Source: Bacillus sp. Xin1 (GTDB lineage: Bacteria > Bacillota > Bacilli > Bacillales > Bacillaceae_G). From it: a stretch of DNA of 64,000 bases. A program made the position numbers and the translations under genes. The stretch spans positions 86,475 through 150,474 of the forward strand of contig NZ_JABUAE010000008.1 of NCBI RefSeq assembly GCF_013314535.1, read 5' to 3'. Each line of letters begins with the position of its first letter. Positions within the stretch are counted from its first letter, which is position 1. The notes beneath the pieces are model-generated. The model saw only the letters and a program-made list of their open reading frames with translations, was not told the DNA's origin and searched no databases. Positions 32,864-41,743 of this stretch are shown here, in pieces.

Positions 32864-34150
32864 ATGTTTTGCTATCAATGTGAACAAACGCCAACGGGCG
32901 GATGTAAAGTAATTGGCGTTTGCGGGAAAAATGAAACAATTGCAAGTTTACAAGATACAATTGTATTTGGATTAAAAGGAATTGCTGCTTACCGTACCCA
33001 TGCTGCCCAGCTTGGGTACACGGACCCATTTGTAGATGCTACAACTCATGAAGCGTTATATATGACATTAACGAATTCTAACTTTAATGAACAAGAGCAT
33101 ATTGATATGGCTATGAAAGTTGGAAAATCAGCTTTACGGGTGATGGAGTTGTTAGATGAGGCACATACGAATCATTTTGGTATTCCAGAACCTGTTCAAA
33201 TTACACAAAACCGTGTAGAAGGTAAGGCAATTGTTGTTACGGGCCATAATTTATTTGCATTAGAGGAATTATTGAAGCAAACAGAGGGAAACGGAATTAA
33301 TATTTATACGCATTCGGAAATGTTGCCAGCACATGGATATCCACAGCTGAAAAAATATAAACATTTAAAAGGGAATATTGGTAAAGCATGGTATGATCAG
33401 AGACGTCTCTTTGAAAAATTTACCGGCGCAATCTTAGCTACAACGAATTGTGTGATGCCAATTAAAGGTTCATATTCAGATCGCTTCTTTTCGTATGATA
33501 TTGCAGGCCTTGAGGGTGTACAAAAAATTGAAAATGAAGATTTTGCACCATTGATCAAAAAAGCACTAGAGCTTCCAGAAGTACATATGGAGTCGGATGA
33601 ACAGCTCGTAACAGGTTTTCATCACAATACAGTATTATCATTAGCACCAGAAATTATCCAGGCAGTAAGAGAAGGGAAAATTAAGCGCTTTTTTGTCATC
33701 GCAGGTTGTGATGCTCCAGGTAAAGGCGGCGAGTACTATCGTGAATTAGCAACGTCACTTCCACAAGAAACGGTTATCTTAACAACTTCATGCGGGAAAT
33801 TCCGTTTTAATGATGTAGAATATGGTGTGGTACCAGGTACGGAAATCCCACGTTACATTGATCTAGGACAATGTAATAATTCTATCTCTACAATAAAAAT
33901 AGCAGCGGCTTTAGCTGATGCTTTTCAATGTGAAGTGAATGAATTACCAGTTAGTATTGTTTTATCTTGGTTTGAACAAAAAGCGGTAGCAATTTTACTT
34001 GGACTACTTAGTCTTGGAATTCAAGATATTCGTATTGGTCCAAAGGCACCTGAATTTATTTCATCTGGTGTGCTTAATGTATTACAAGAAACATTTGGTT
34101 TAAAACTTATTACAACTGCAGCAGAAGATATGGATATGATGTTATCGTAA
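32864..34150 (+). CDS. hcp: Hybrid cluster protein (hydroxylamine reductase)
   Basis: Anaerobic Fe-S/oxo protein that reduces hydroxylamine and, in other bacteria, nitric oxide. The N-terminal CX2CX7CX5C motif (C3, C6, C14, C20) holds the 4Fe-4S cluster of the short class (about 430 aa). Hybrid-cluster ligands are in VTGHN, ATTNC, ITSCGK-like ILTTSCGKFRF and VIAGCDAPG. ATG 32864 follows AAAGGGTGGGGG. The Fnr site upstream predicts induction without oxygen. Ended by a strong terminator. Confidence 0.9.
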   Translation: MFCYQCEQTPTGGCKVIGVCGKNETIASLQDTIVFGLKGIAAYRTHAAQLGYTDPFVDATTHEALYMTLTNSNFNEQEHIDMAMKVGKSALRVMELLDEAHTNHFGIPEPVQITQNRVEGKAIVVTGHNLFALEELLKQTEGNGINIYTHSEMLPAHGYPQLKKYKHLKGNIGKAWYDQRRLFEKFTGAILATTNCVMPIKGSYSDRFFSYDIAGLEGVQKIENEDFAPLIKKALELPEVHMESDEQLVTGFHHNTVLSLAPEIIQAVREGKIKRFFVIAGCDAPGKGGEYYRELATSLPQETVILTTSCGKFRFNDVEYGVVPGTEIPRYIDLGQCNNSISTIKIAAALADAFQCEVNELPVSIVLSWFEQKAVAILLGLLSLGIQDIRIGPKAPEFISSGVLNVLQETFGLKLITTAAEDMDMMLS

Positions 34151-34187
34151 CAAAAAGGATGTCTTGTAATGAGACATCCTTTTTGTT
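34149..34187 (+). terminator. Terminator of hcp
   Basis: AACAAAAAGGATGTCT / AGACATCCTTTTTGTT hairpin. Confidence 0.85.
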
Positions 34188-34245
34188 ATACAGTAAAATT
34201 CCCATGATTGGAAGGTTTTCGTTTGTCACCTCAATTGGATTACAT

Positions 34246-34292
34246 AAAAAAGCGCATGATAAGTGACTAGGGGGGAGTCAAGTATCATGCGC
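34246..34292 (-). terminator. Terminator of racA
   Basis: Arms GCGCATGATA / TATCATGCGC with an inner GACT/AGTC stem and a T-run on the minus strand. Confidence 0.75.
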
Positions 34293-34313
34293 GAACTAAC
34301 GTTTGAAAAAGAA

Positions 34314-34802
34314 CTAAAATCCAAATATACTTAAAATCATTTTGCGACGTTTTGGTTTTTCTTTTCGTTCATAAGTTGGTGCGATATCAGTTTTGATATC
34401 AGGTGTGATGTAAAGTGGTTCTTCTTTTTCAAGAGCAGCCTCTAATTGTTGAATTTTATTCATCATTTCTTCCATTTCTCTGCGATGTTGTAGCAATTGA
34501 TAATTGACGACGTCATCTGCTTTATCTTGCATTTTTTCTTCTATATGATTTAAACGGTGTGTAATTGTATTTAATTGTGTAACAAATTTTTCGAAATCAA
34601 TTGATGATTCTGTAGCTAGTGGTGAAGTTTGTTCGATTTGAGTACGATGATATTCTAACATTTTATCTAAGTCCTCTTGAGTGAAAATAAAATGACCGTA
34701 TTTGTTTTTTTCTATATTGAGATTCAATTGTTGTGCAATCCGAACCACTGCCTTTGGGCTAACACCTAACTTCTTCGCAATAACGGGCGTCTTATATTCC
34801 AA
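34314..34802 (-). CDS. racA: Chromosome-anchoring protein RacA
   Basis: Tethers the chromosome origin to the cell pole through DivIVA during sporulation. A MerR-like helix-turn-helix is at residues 1-45 ([20 protein letters not shown]), followed by a coiled coil at about 65-130 and a basic tail ([14 protein letters not shown]). 162 aa is close to B. cereus RacA. The ATG follows GGAGGGA. The 34803-35165 gap upstream contains its promoter region; I see no other gene there. Confidence 0.85.
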   Translation of the reverse strand: MEYKTPVIAKKLGVSPKAVVRIAQQLNLNIEKNKYGHFIFTQEDLDKMLEYHRTQIEQTSPLATESSIDFEKFVTQLNTITHRLNHIEEKMQDKADDVVNYQLLQHRREMEEMMNKIQQLEAALEKEEPLYITPDIKTDIAPTYERKEKPKRRKMILSIFGF

Positions 34803-35121
34803 GGTAAATCCCTCCTATATATATCCTGTTGAATGATTTCGGTGTAGAAAGTCTCTTCCCTGCATGGATGACAAAAGAAGTGAGGAATCGGCAAAGAAAG
34901 TGTTTTTTCACGAGAATTAGTTTTTTAGCATATAAATACTTCAAAAAAGAGAGAAAAATGTCTATTTTTTGTAATGATTCCTGTTTGACGGAAAGAAGAG
35001 AATTAGATTATCATAAATATAATTATCTTTTTTATGTGTGCATATAATGTATAAAAAGGTGATAGCGAATGTAGAAACTTGTAAGATGATAAGAAGAGCT
35101 TTTTTGTTTGAATAAATTTGT

Positions 35122-35158
35122 AGGAGGTGGCTTCCTTGCTTACAGGGTAAGTAAGGAA
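35122..35158 (+). promoter_or_regulatory. Leader mini-ORF and hairpin that hides the ribosome site of the CNNM gene
   Basis: AGGAGGTGG (35122-35130) precedes TTG CTT ACA GGG TAA (35136-35150), a four-codon frame. It sits inside a 12-bp hairpin, arms 35132-35143 and 35147-35158 (TTCCTTGCTTAC / GTAAGTAAGGAA, one G.T pair). The right arm contains AAGGA, the ribosome site for TTG 35166. The mini-ORF is in frame with the main gene. Confidence 0.5.
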
Positions 35159-35165
35159 AACGTAT

Positions 35166-36521
35166 TTGGACATATATAGTATAAGTATGGTGATTGTTTT
35201 GATTGCCTTAACTGCATTTTTTGTTGCAGCTGAATTTGCAATTGTGAAAGTAAGAAGTTCGCGCATCGATTCTTTGATTGCAGAAGGGAATAAACGTGCA
35301 ACTTCTGTGAAAACAGTCATTACAAACTTAGACGAGTATTTATCTGCTTGTCAATTGGGGATTACAGCTACAGCTCTTGGACTCGGGTGGTTAGGAAAAC
35401 CAGCGCTAAAGCATATGTTTGACTCGCTCTTTGCAAGATGGGAAGTGCCTCCCCAGGTTTCTGATATTTTAGCTGTGACTCTAGTGTTTATGTTCATTAC
35501 TTTTTTCCATATTGTTGTGGGAGAATTGGCACCCAAAACATTGGCAATTCAAAAAGCAGAACAAGTGAGTTTACTTGTTGCGAAACCGCTTATTCTCTTT
35601 TATCGAATTACTTTTCCGTTTATATGGCTTTTAAATGGATCAGCCCGATATGTAGCAAGAATATTTGGTTTAGAAACTGAAAAAGAGCACGAAGAAGTCC
35701 ATTCGGAAGAAGAATTACGCTTTTTAATGTCAGAAAGTTATAAAAACGGTGAGATTAATCAATCTGAATTTAAATATGTAAATAAAATCTTTGAATTTGA
35801 CGATCGTATTGCAAAAGAAATTATGGTGCCGCGAACAGAAATGCATATTTTAGATAAAGGTACGTCTGTTACAGAAGCGTTGCAAAAAATGTCCGATGAG
35901 AAATATACAAGGTATCCAGTTGTAGATGGAGATAAAGACCATGTTATTGGTTTTGTAAACTTTAAAGATATTTTCACAGATTTTGTGAAACATAGTAATT
36001 TTAGTAAAGAAACAGTAGAGCAGTATACTCGTCCCATTATACTTGTCATTGAATCGATTGCGATTCATGATTTATTTTTAAAAATGCAACGAGAGCGCAC
36101 ACATATTGCTATATTAATTGATGAATATGGCGGAACATCGGGTCTTGTAACGGTCGAAGATATATTAGAAGAAATTGTTGGTGACATTCAAGACGAATTT
36201 GATATAGATGAAAAACCAGAAATTCAGCATATTAGTGAAACGAAAACAATTTTAGAAGGAAAAGTGCTTGTTAGTGAAGTGAACGCATTATTAAGTTTAT
36301 CGATTGATGATGATGACATTGATACAATTGGTGGATGGATTTTAACGAAGCATCTAGAAATTGTAGAAGGTGACATTGTTGAAATTGAAGATTATAATTT
36401 TTGTGTGAAAGAATTGGATGGCCACTATATCAAACAGATAGAAGTGACAAAACGAGCAGTTCCCATTTTAATTTCAGAAACCGAAAAACGAGTAGCATTA
36501 CAAGAACAAATAAGCTCGTAA
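35166..36521 (+). CDS. CNNM/CBS/CorC transporter (hemolysin C-like; Mg or metal efflux)
   Basis: 451 aa. A DUF21/CNNM membrane domain (residues 1-185, with [17 protein letters not shown] and GVGWLG-like [10 protein letters not shown]), two CBS repeats (about 210-330, IMVPRTEMH to [18 protein letters not shown]) and a C-terminal CorC_HlyC domain ([12 protein letters not shown]). Family members export Mg2+ or other divalent ions. TTG 35166 follows AAGGA, which is buried in a hairpin (35132-35158), so translation may be controlled. Confidence 0.88.
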   Translation: MDIYSISMVIVLIALTAFFVAAEFAIVKVRSSRIDSLIAEGNKRATSVKTVITNLDEYLSACQLGITATALGLGWLGKPALKHMFDSLFARWEVPPQVSDILAVTLVFMFITFFHIVVGELAPKTLAIQKAEQVSLLVAKPLILFYRITFPFIWLLNGSARYVARIFGLETEKEHEEVHSEEELRFLMSESYKNGEINQSEFKYVNKIFEFDDRIAKEIMVPRTEMHILDKGTSVTEALQKMSDEKYTRYPVVDGDKDHVIGFVNFKDIFTDFVKHSNFSKETVEQYTRPIILVIESIAIHDLFLKMQRERTHIAILIDEYGGTSGLVTVEDILEEIVGDIQDEFDIDEKPEIQHISETKTILEGKVLVSEVNALLSLSIDDDDIDTIGGWILTKHLEIVEGDIVEIEDYNFCVKELDGHYIKQIEVTKRAVPILISETEKRVALQEQISS

Positions 36522-36548
36522 ACTCTGCATATAGCAGAGTTTTTTTTT
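36521..36548 (+). terminator. Terminator of the CNNM gene
   Basis: AACTCTGC / GCAGAGTT hairpin and T-run starting at the stop codon. Confidence 0.85.
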
Positions 36549-36615
36549 AGTTGGTAAAATGTTTTTATATGAAAAGAGGCATGCTACAATAAAAACAAGT
36601 TAGCCCTTTAATTAG

Positions 36616-36876
36616 GTGAAGTTTGAAGAAGCATTAGAAATGGTAAATAATTCACAGTATAGCTTGCAGACCGGAGTATTTACAAATGATTTAACAGCAG
36701 CAATACGTGCAATTGATGAACTAGCAGTAGGAGGTGTCAAGATTAATGACATTCCAACATCCCGATTGGATCATATGCCGTATGGTGGAGAAAAAAAGAG
36801 CGGGACAGGTCGTGAAGGAATTAAATATGCGATTGAAGAAATGACAGAGATGCAACTAAGCTGTATTAAAAAATAA
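36616..36876 (+). pseudogene. C-terminal remnant of an aldehyde dehydrogenase
   Basis: About 86 residues matching the last part of NAD(P)-dependent aldehyde dehydrogenases: [40 protein letters not shown] and [17 protein letters not shown]. The nucleotide-binding domain and the catalytic Cys/Glu are absent (roughly 400 residues lost). A short promoter-like stretch stands before it, suggesting a deletion that fused upstream DNA to the gene's tail. Not expected to be active. Confidence 0.85.
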
Positions 36877-36879
36877 ATA

Positions 36880-36928
36880 TAAATAAAAGGTACATTTGCT
36901 ATTTGGGCAAGTGTACCTTTTATTTATA
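36880..36928. terminator. Bidirectional terminator
   Basis: ATAAATAAAAGGTACA / TGTACCTTTTATTTAT long arms; serves the ALDH remnant and the convergent YueI-like gene. Confidence 0.8.
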
Positions 36929-36933
36929 GGGGA

Positions 36934-37326
36934 TTATTTCATCTCTTGTTTAAAAATAGAATCTTCAACATAGATTTGTTCTTTATCTACCGCTGTACTA
37001 TGCGCAAGAACTAAACCGATTGGTGTATGTGTACCTTTATTTTGAACGATTGTAAAAGGTACATTTTTTTCATTTGCCAATTTAATGTATTTTGATAAAT
37101 GTGGGTAAGCGATGCTGCCGTTTACATATAGTTGTAATGATTGAGAAGTGCGCATACTATTAGCTACTTCTGTATAAACATTGCTTTGCATCACTTGACC
37201 GATTGTTAAAGCGATTTCTACACGCTCACGCAATGTGCTTAAGTACATATTGCGTTCTTCGGGTTTGTTTTGCTTTTGGCCATGAATGCCCTCTTGGAGA
37301 TAATCTTCCACATTTTTATTTGCCAT
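36934..37326 (-). CDS. YueI family protein (DUF1694)
   Basis: 130 aa with the DUF1694 pattern: YLSTLRERVEIALTIGQVM, ANSMRTSQSLQLYVNGSIAY and GLVLAHSTAVDKEQIYVED. Cytosolic; function unknown. The ATG at 37326 follows AAAGGTGTG and is preferred over an in-frame upstream start. Monocistronic. Confidence 0.88.
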   Translation of the reverse strand: MANKNVEDYLQEGIHGQKQNKPEERNMYLSTLRERVEIALTIGQVMQSNVYTEVANSMRTSQSLQLYVNGSIAYPHLSKYIKLANEKNVPFTIVQNKGTHTPIGLVLAHSTAVDKEQIYVEDSIFKQEMK

Positions 37327-37504
37327 ATTTTTCACACCTTTCATATCTTATTGTACGCAAGAAATGAAAAGGATGCAAAAAAAGTCATTTTCAACATTGA
37401 ATTTAAATTAACTTTATCAACAGAAATTAACAAAATGTGACAACAATCTCTTAACGAAACTTATTTTTTGTGTTAATATTCAAAATATATAGGGTATACG
37501 TCGC

Positions 37505-38638
37505 ATGGAAATGGAGGGAATGGGGGTTTTTCCAATCGATAAGGATATTAAAGAAGTATTTTGTTCGCACTTGAAAAACAATAGGCACCAATTCGTAGAG
37601 AACTGGAAAAACAAAATGATAATTTCCGAGAAAGATCCATTTAAGCAAGAAGTAGTCCGGAATGGAGCGGATTTATTAGAGTTAATTATTGAACTTATTA
37701 TGGAAGATAAGGATATAGCTCAGCTACAGCCGTTATGTGAAAAAATTGCAATTGAGCGTGCAGGGGCAGATGCTAATATTGGAGATTTCGTCTATAACGC
37801 GAATGTAGGAAGAAATGAACTATTTGAAGCAATGTGCGAATTAGATGTTAGGGCTCGGGAATTAAAACCAATTATGACAAAAATACATACTTGTTTTGAC
37901 AAACTAATTTATTATACGGTTTTAAAATACTCGGAAATTATATCGAGAAATTTAGAGGAAAAACAGCAATATATAAATGAAACACATAAGGAAAGATTGA
38001 CAATTTTGGGACAAATGTCAGCGAGTTTTGTTCATGAGTTTCGCAATCCATTAACCTCAATTATGGGGTTTGTTAAATTATTGAAATTAGATCATCCCAA
38101 TTTATCATATTTAGATATCATTTCACACGAATTAGACCAATTAAATTTCCGTATTTCGCAATTTTTACTTGTTTCAAAAAAAGAAATGTGGAATGAATCT
38201 GAACGATTTTGGCTAAATGATTTGTTTCATGATATTATTCATTTCTTATATCCAAGTCTAGTTAATTCGAATGTTTCAATTGAAAAAAACTTACCGTACC
38301 CTATTTCATTTGTAGGATACCGTAGTGAAGTGAGGCAAGTTTTCTTAAATATTTTAATGAACTCAATCGATGCTCTCGAAGTGATAAAAGAAGATCGTAG
38401 AATTATTATCGATGCATGTGAAGAGGAAGAGAGGATTCATATTGTTATTAAAAATAATGGGCCAATGATTCCGGCAGAAAGTATTGAAACGATCTTTGAA
38501 CCATTTGTTACGACAAAGAAATTAGGAACGGGTATCGGTTTGTTTGTATGTAAACAAATTGTTGAAAAGCATAATGGATCGATTATGTGTCGCTCTGATT
38601 CAGAATGGACAAAATTTCATATTTCATTTCAAAAATAA
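37505..38638 (+). CDS. Sensor histidine kinase, sporulation-kinase-like
   Basis: 377 aa, cytosolic. The N-terminal ~150 residues form an all-helical RsbRD/sensor-globin-like domain (FVENWKNKMIISEKDPFKQE, GDFVYNANVGRNELFEAM). The HisKA helix is SFVHEFRNPLTSIMGFVKLL, a version shared with Bacillus KinB/KinE-type phosphorelay kinases, followed by HATPase_c (NILMNSIDAL, FEPFVTTKKLGTGIGL). There is no response regulator nearby, consistent with feeding Spo0F. ATG 37505 is used; an ATG at 37520 abuts a GGAGGG. Confidence 0.82.
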   Translation: MEMEGMGVFPIDKDIKEVFCSHLKNNRHQFVENWKNKMIISEKDPFKQEVVRNGADLLELIIELIMEDKDIAQLQPLCEKIAIERAGADANIGDFVYNANVGRNELFEAMCELDVRARELKPIMTKIHTCFDKLIYYTVLKYSEIISRNLEEKQQYINETHKERLTILGQMSASFVHEFRNPLTSIMGFVKLLKLDHPNLSYLDIISHELDQLNFRISQFLLVSKKEMWNESERFWLNDLFHDIIHFLYPSLVNSNVSIEKNLPYPISFVGYRSEVRQVFLNILMNSIDALEVIKEDRRIIIDACEEEERIHIVIKNNGPMIPAESIETIFEPFVTTKKLGTGIGLFVCKQIVEKHNGSIMCRSDSEWTKFHISFQK

Positions 38639-38644
38639 AGAAGA

Positions 38645-38680
38645 AAAGTCTATACCAAGAGAGAATGGTATAGACTTTTT
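38645..38680. terminator. Bidirectional terminator
   Basis: AAAAGTCTATACCA / TGGTATAGACTTTT between the convergent kinase and DUF4397 genes. Confidence 0.85.
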
Positions 38681-39428
38681 AATTTGTCAGAACCACAGCT
38701 TCTAATTTTGGGGATTGATTAGAATAACCTACTAATGAAAATGTGTAAATTGTATTTGGTTCTACTTTTACGTTAGGAATGGTTACAAGCACTTTTTTTG
38801 TATCAGCAAGAGAAATTTCAATATCAGCGGTTCCAGGACTCACCTGCAAATAATCTGTTATTTGTTTAAATAAAACATTTTCAAATAAATAATCGCCGCC
38901 TTTTATTGATACATAAACGGCGGGGGTATCAGGTGAAAAATGTGAAAATCTTATTTTTGCTTGACCTGATTGTAAAGGAGTAGTATCAAGCATTGGTTGT
39001 AATTGTATATGTGCATTTGTACCGATTGCTGCAAGTGTATAAGAGCGGTTGCCCATCATCGGAACAAGTGCTGAGAAAATAGGCGTTTCATTACCAGTAG
39101 GTACAATATCAACTCGGTACTTCCCTTGAGCCAAGGACAAATAAGGGCTATATTGTTTAAATGAAATATTTTTAATTACCCTTTGTCCATTCACTAAAAA
39201 ATCAACAGCTTGTGTTTGAGGGGATGCGTGGAATAGTCTCATATAAGATGGCAATACCGCTTCTTGAGAATCGCGTTTTTCATATGCATGTACAAGTTTT
39301 GTAATCGCACTATGATATTTCATATATAATTCCATATATTTTTTTGGGTTTGTATATTGATAGTAACGAGCAAGCTGTTCATACAGGGCTGCTTCTTGGC
39401 CATATTTTTCAATTTCAGATTGTGCCAT
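38679..39428 (-). CDS. DUF4397-domain protein (two repeats)
   Basis: 249 aa. After a helical N-terminus (ALYEQLARYYQYTNPKKYME) come two DUF4397 beta-rich units, beginning MRLFHASPQTQAVDFLVNGQ and IRFSHFSPDTPAVYVSIKGG. Family members are usually exported, but no signal peptide is visible here, so a spore-surface or mother-cell location is a possibility. The ATG follows AAAGGAGG. Confidence 0.82.
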   Translation of the reverse strand: MAQSEIEKYGQEAALYEQLARYYQYTNPKKYMELYMKYHSAITKLVHAYEKRDSQEAVLPSYMRLFHASPQTQAVDFLVNGQRVIKNISFKQYSPYLSLAQGKYRVDIVPTGNETPIFSALVPMMGNRSYTLAAIGTNAHIQLQPMLDTTPLQSGQAKIRFSHFSPDTPAVYVSIKGGDYLFENVLFKQITDYLQVSPGTADIEISLADTKKVLVTIPNVKVEPNTIYTFSLVGYSNQSPKLEAVVLTN

Positions 39429-39856
39429 GTAAATTCCTCCTTTTTTATCACTATAACTATATGCATCTTGGAAAAGGGCTTATGCAAACAAACTTGTCAA
39501 AAAATATAAAAATACTAATAGATAATGTATCCTGCAATTTTGAGGTAGTAAGACTCTCACCTAAAGATTCAGAGAAAAGCATAGTAGAGAGGTGGAGAGC
39601 TAACCATCAGTTGGGGATGAAAAAACACGAATGGAAGCTTCACTTTACAGAATTTGTGAGCGGGAAAGCCCACGCGCTTCAGCCGTGGGAGTGGTCAAAT
39701 GTATACACATTGCAGCATTCCATATAAATCAAAAATTCCTAGTTGAACTTAGGGATTTTTTGATTTATAGGCAAACGCACATACAAAGTGACAGTTGTCC
39801 TACATAATTTATTAGGGAAAATGAATTTTTAAGTAGTGGAGGGAGTGGGACAAATC
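39429..39856. other. Gap with a possible IS200/IS605 right-end trace
   Basis: At 39669-39689 a CCCACG / CGTGGG hairpin (preceded by GGGAAAG, followed by AGTGGTCAA) resembles the 3' hairpin of TnpB-associated omega RNA at the right end of IS200/IS605 elements. An overlapping 80-codon frame (39482-39727) has no recognisable TnpB motif. A bidirectional terminator follows at 39723-39769. Confidence 0.3.
39723..39769. terminator. Bidirectional terminator
   Basis: ATAAATCAAAAATTCCTA / TAGGGATTTTTTGATTTAT long hairpin. Confidence 0.75.
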
Positions 39857-39997
39857 ATGTGGGGATATGGATATCCTGGTAGTTATTGCGGATACGGTGG
39901 CTATGGCGGCGGAGGTTGCGGTACAGGTTCTGGATTTGCGTTAATCGTTGTATTGTTTATTTTACTAATCATTATTGGGGCGAGTTGCGTACGTTAA
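39857..39997 (+). CDS. yjcZ: YjcZ-family sporulation membrane protein
   Basis: 46 aa: a glycine/tyrosine-rich start ([18 protein letters not shown]) followed by one membrane helix ([18 protein letters not shown]), the diagnostic layout of YjcZ/YraO-type spore-coat membrane peptides. A strong GGAGGGAG site precedes the ATG. B. cereus genomes usually carry several copies. Confidence 0.88.
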   Translation: MWGYGYPGSYCGYGGYGGGGCGTGSGFALIVVLFILLIIIGASCVR

Positions 39998-40432
39998 TTG
40001 CCAATAAAGAGCGTCATGCTGAACTGGTTAATTAAAGTTAATCGGTTCTTTCTTTTTTAGGATTTTGTCTAATTTTGTTGAAAAGTATGACGGATAAACT
40101 AAATAAATAGGAAGGAAATTGACGGGAGTTTCGTCGAAGTTTACACAATGTCAGCAATTACGTAAAGCTGATAGTATGGTAAGAAAATAATGAGTTCGTA
40201 TGTTTTTTAGGCTTAATTTTTATAGAAGGGAGGATCCTTTTAGAGGGGGAAAGGGTTTGGTCTTTTGTTGTGTTTCTGAATTTTCACTTTTTATTTCGGT
40301 TTTTAGCACTCATTTGTATATTTTATAATAGTTTTTTGATAAATTCACTGCGCTTGCAGAGGATTCTTTTTTATGAAAGAAACGTCAATTTTCTTCATAT
40401 ATATATACAAATTGGAGAAATGGGGGAGCGCT
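39998..40432. other. Long leader region before the yod/abl cluster
   Basis: No convincing gene. It is AT-rich, with a TATAAT-like hexamer near 40321, but no clear -35 and no match I can defend to sigma-E or sigma-54 elements, although the orthologous B. subtilis operon is sigma-E dependent. The promoter of the five-gene operon must lie here. Confidence 0.4.
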
Positions 40433-41743
40433 ATGCGCGATTACTTAATTAAGCCACTTGTTGGTCAGCCGTATCCAATGATTTCGCATGGAAAAGGTGT
40501 GTATTTGTATGATCAAAATGGTAATAAATATTTTGATGGTTCGTCAGGAGCGATTACGGCAGGTATCGGACATGGCGTAACAGAGATTGCGGAAGTGATT
40601 AAAAAGCAGGCAGAGGAGATTGCTTTTGTGTATCGCTCACAGTTTACGAGTGAGCCAGCTGAGAAGTTAGCAAAGAAATTAAGTGATTTAAGTGTAGGGG
40701 ATTTGAACTGGAGTTTTTTCGTAAATAGTGGTACGGAAGCGAATGAAACGGCGATGAAAATTGCGATTCAGCATTTTCAAGAGCGTGGTATTCAAGGAAA
40801 ACATAAAATTTTGTCACGCTGGATGAGTTATCACGGTATTACGATGGGAGCTTTATCAATGTCAGGGCATCCACTTCGCCGTCAGCGATTTGTATCTATT
40901 TTAGAAGATTACCCAACTGTTCCAGCACCGTATTGTTTCCGTTGTCCGGTGCAGAAAGTATATCCAACATGTCAGCTTTCTTGTGCGACTGAGTTAGAAC
41001 GAGCAATTGATCGAATTGGCGCAGAACATATTGCGGCTTTTATAGCGGAACCAATTATTGGTGCGGCAGGCGGAGCGGTTGTACCACCGAAAGAATATTA
41101 TAAGGTGATTAAAGATATTTGTAGCCATTATGATATTTTATTTATTGCGGATGAAGTTATGACAGGTCTTGGACGTACTGGTGCATGGTTTGCGATGGAG
41201 CACTGGGGCGTGGAGCCAGATATTATGACGTTAGGAAAGGGACTAGGTGCTGGTTATACACCGATGGCCGCGACGGTTGTGAGTGATCGTGTGATGGAAC
41301 CAATTTTACGAGGATCGCGTTCCGTAATGAGTGGGCATACGCTTAGCGCTAATCCATTGTCAGCCGCGACGGCTTTAGCGGTTATTGAATATATGGAGAA
41401 ACATAACTTGCCTGAGAAAACAGCGGAAAAAGGAGAATATTTAATAAAAGGATTGCAGAAAGTTCAGCAGCAATCGACAATTATTTCCGATGTGCGTGGA
41501 AAAGGGTTGCTGATCGGAGTAGAATTGCAACCGTTTACAAAAGCGTCTGAACTTATTTCAGTCGCAGCGAAAAATGGACTCCTTTTATATCAAGCTGTAT
41601 CAGGGCAGGCAGGAAAAGAGGATAGTGCGTTGCTTGTTGCACCGCCGATGACAACTACATATTCCGAGTTAGATGAATTACTTGAGATTTTTGCGAAAAG
41701 TGTGGAAGAGATGATGCAAAAAGGAGGTCATAGTATCGCATGA
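40433..41743 (+). CDS. yodT: PLP-dependent class III aminotransferase, YodT-like
   Basis: Class III (acetylornithine/GABA type) aminotransferase. It has SFFVNSGTEANETAMK for the PLP phosphate, FIADEVMTGLGRTGAWFA with the PLP aspartate and TLGKGLGAGYTPMA with the Schiff-base lysine. The start at 40433 follows ATGGGGGAG, preferred over the upstream ATG 40373; 436 aa. First gene of the yodTSRQP cluster, whose neighbours point to lysine or beta-lysine metabolism. A cysteine-rich insert (CFRCPVQKVYPTCQLSC) is a feature of this subfamily. Confidence 0.87.
   Translation: MRDYLIKPLVGQPYPMISHGKGVYLYDQNGNKYFDGSSGAITAGIGHGVTEIAEVIKKQAEEIAFVYRSQFTSEPAEKLAKKLSDLSVGDLNWSFFVNSGTEANETAMKIAIQHFQERGIQGKHKILSRWMSYHGITMGALSMSGHPLRRQRFVSILEDYPTVPAPYCFRCPVQKVYPTCQLSCATELERAIDRIGAEHIAAFIAEPIIGAAGGAVVPPKEYYKVIKDICSHYDILFIADEVMTGLGRTGAWFAMEHWGVEPDIMTLGKGLGAGYTPMAATVVSDRVMEPILRGSRSVMSGHTLSANPLSAATALAVIEYMEKHNLPEKTAEKGEYLIKGLQKVQQQSTIISDVRGKGLLIGVELQPFTKASELISVAAKNGLLLYQAVSGQAGKEDSALLVAPPMTTTYSELDELLEIFAKSVEEMMQKGGHSIA

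Noticed and set aside
34829-35047. Open frame of 72 codons before the CNNM gene
   Set aside because: No ribosome site, no hydrophobic or domain pattern, and ends in AT-rich leader sequence.
34990-35165. Metal riboswitch (M-box or yybP-ykoY type) before the CNNM gene
   Set aside because: I could not find the conserved core motifs of either class; only the short ribosome-site hairpin is supportable.
40270-40452. Open frame of 60 codons before yodT
   Set aside because: Phe/Leu-rich translation of AT-rich leader DNA without a ribosome site, overlapping the yodT start.
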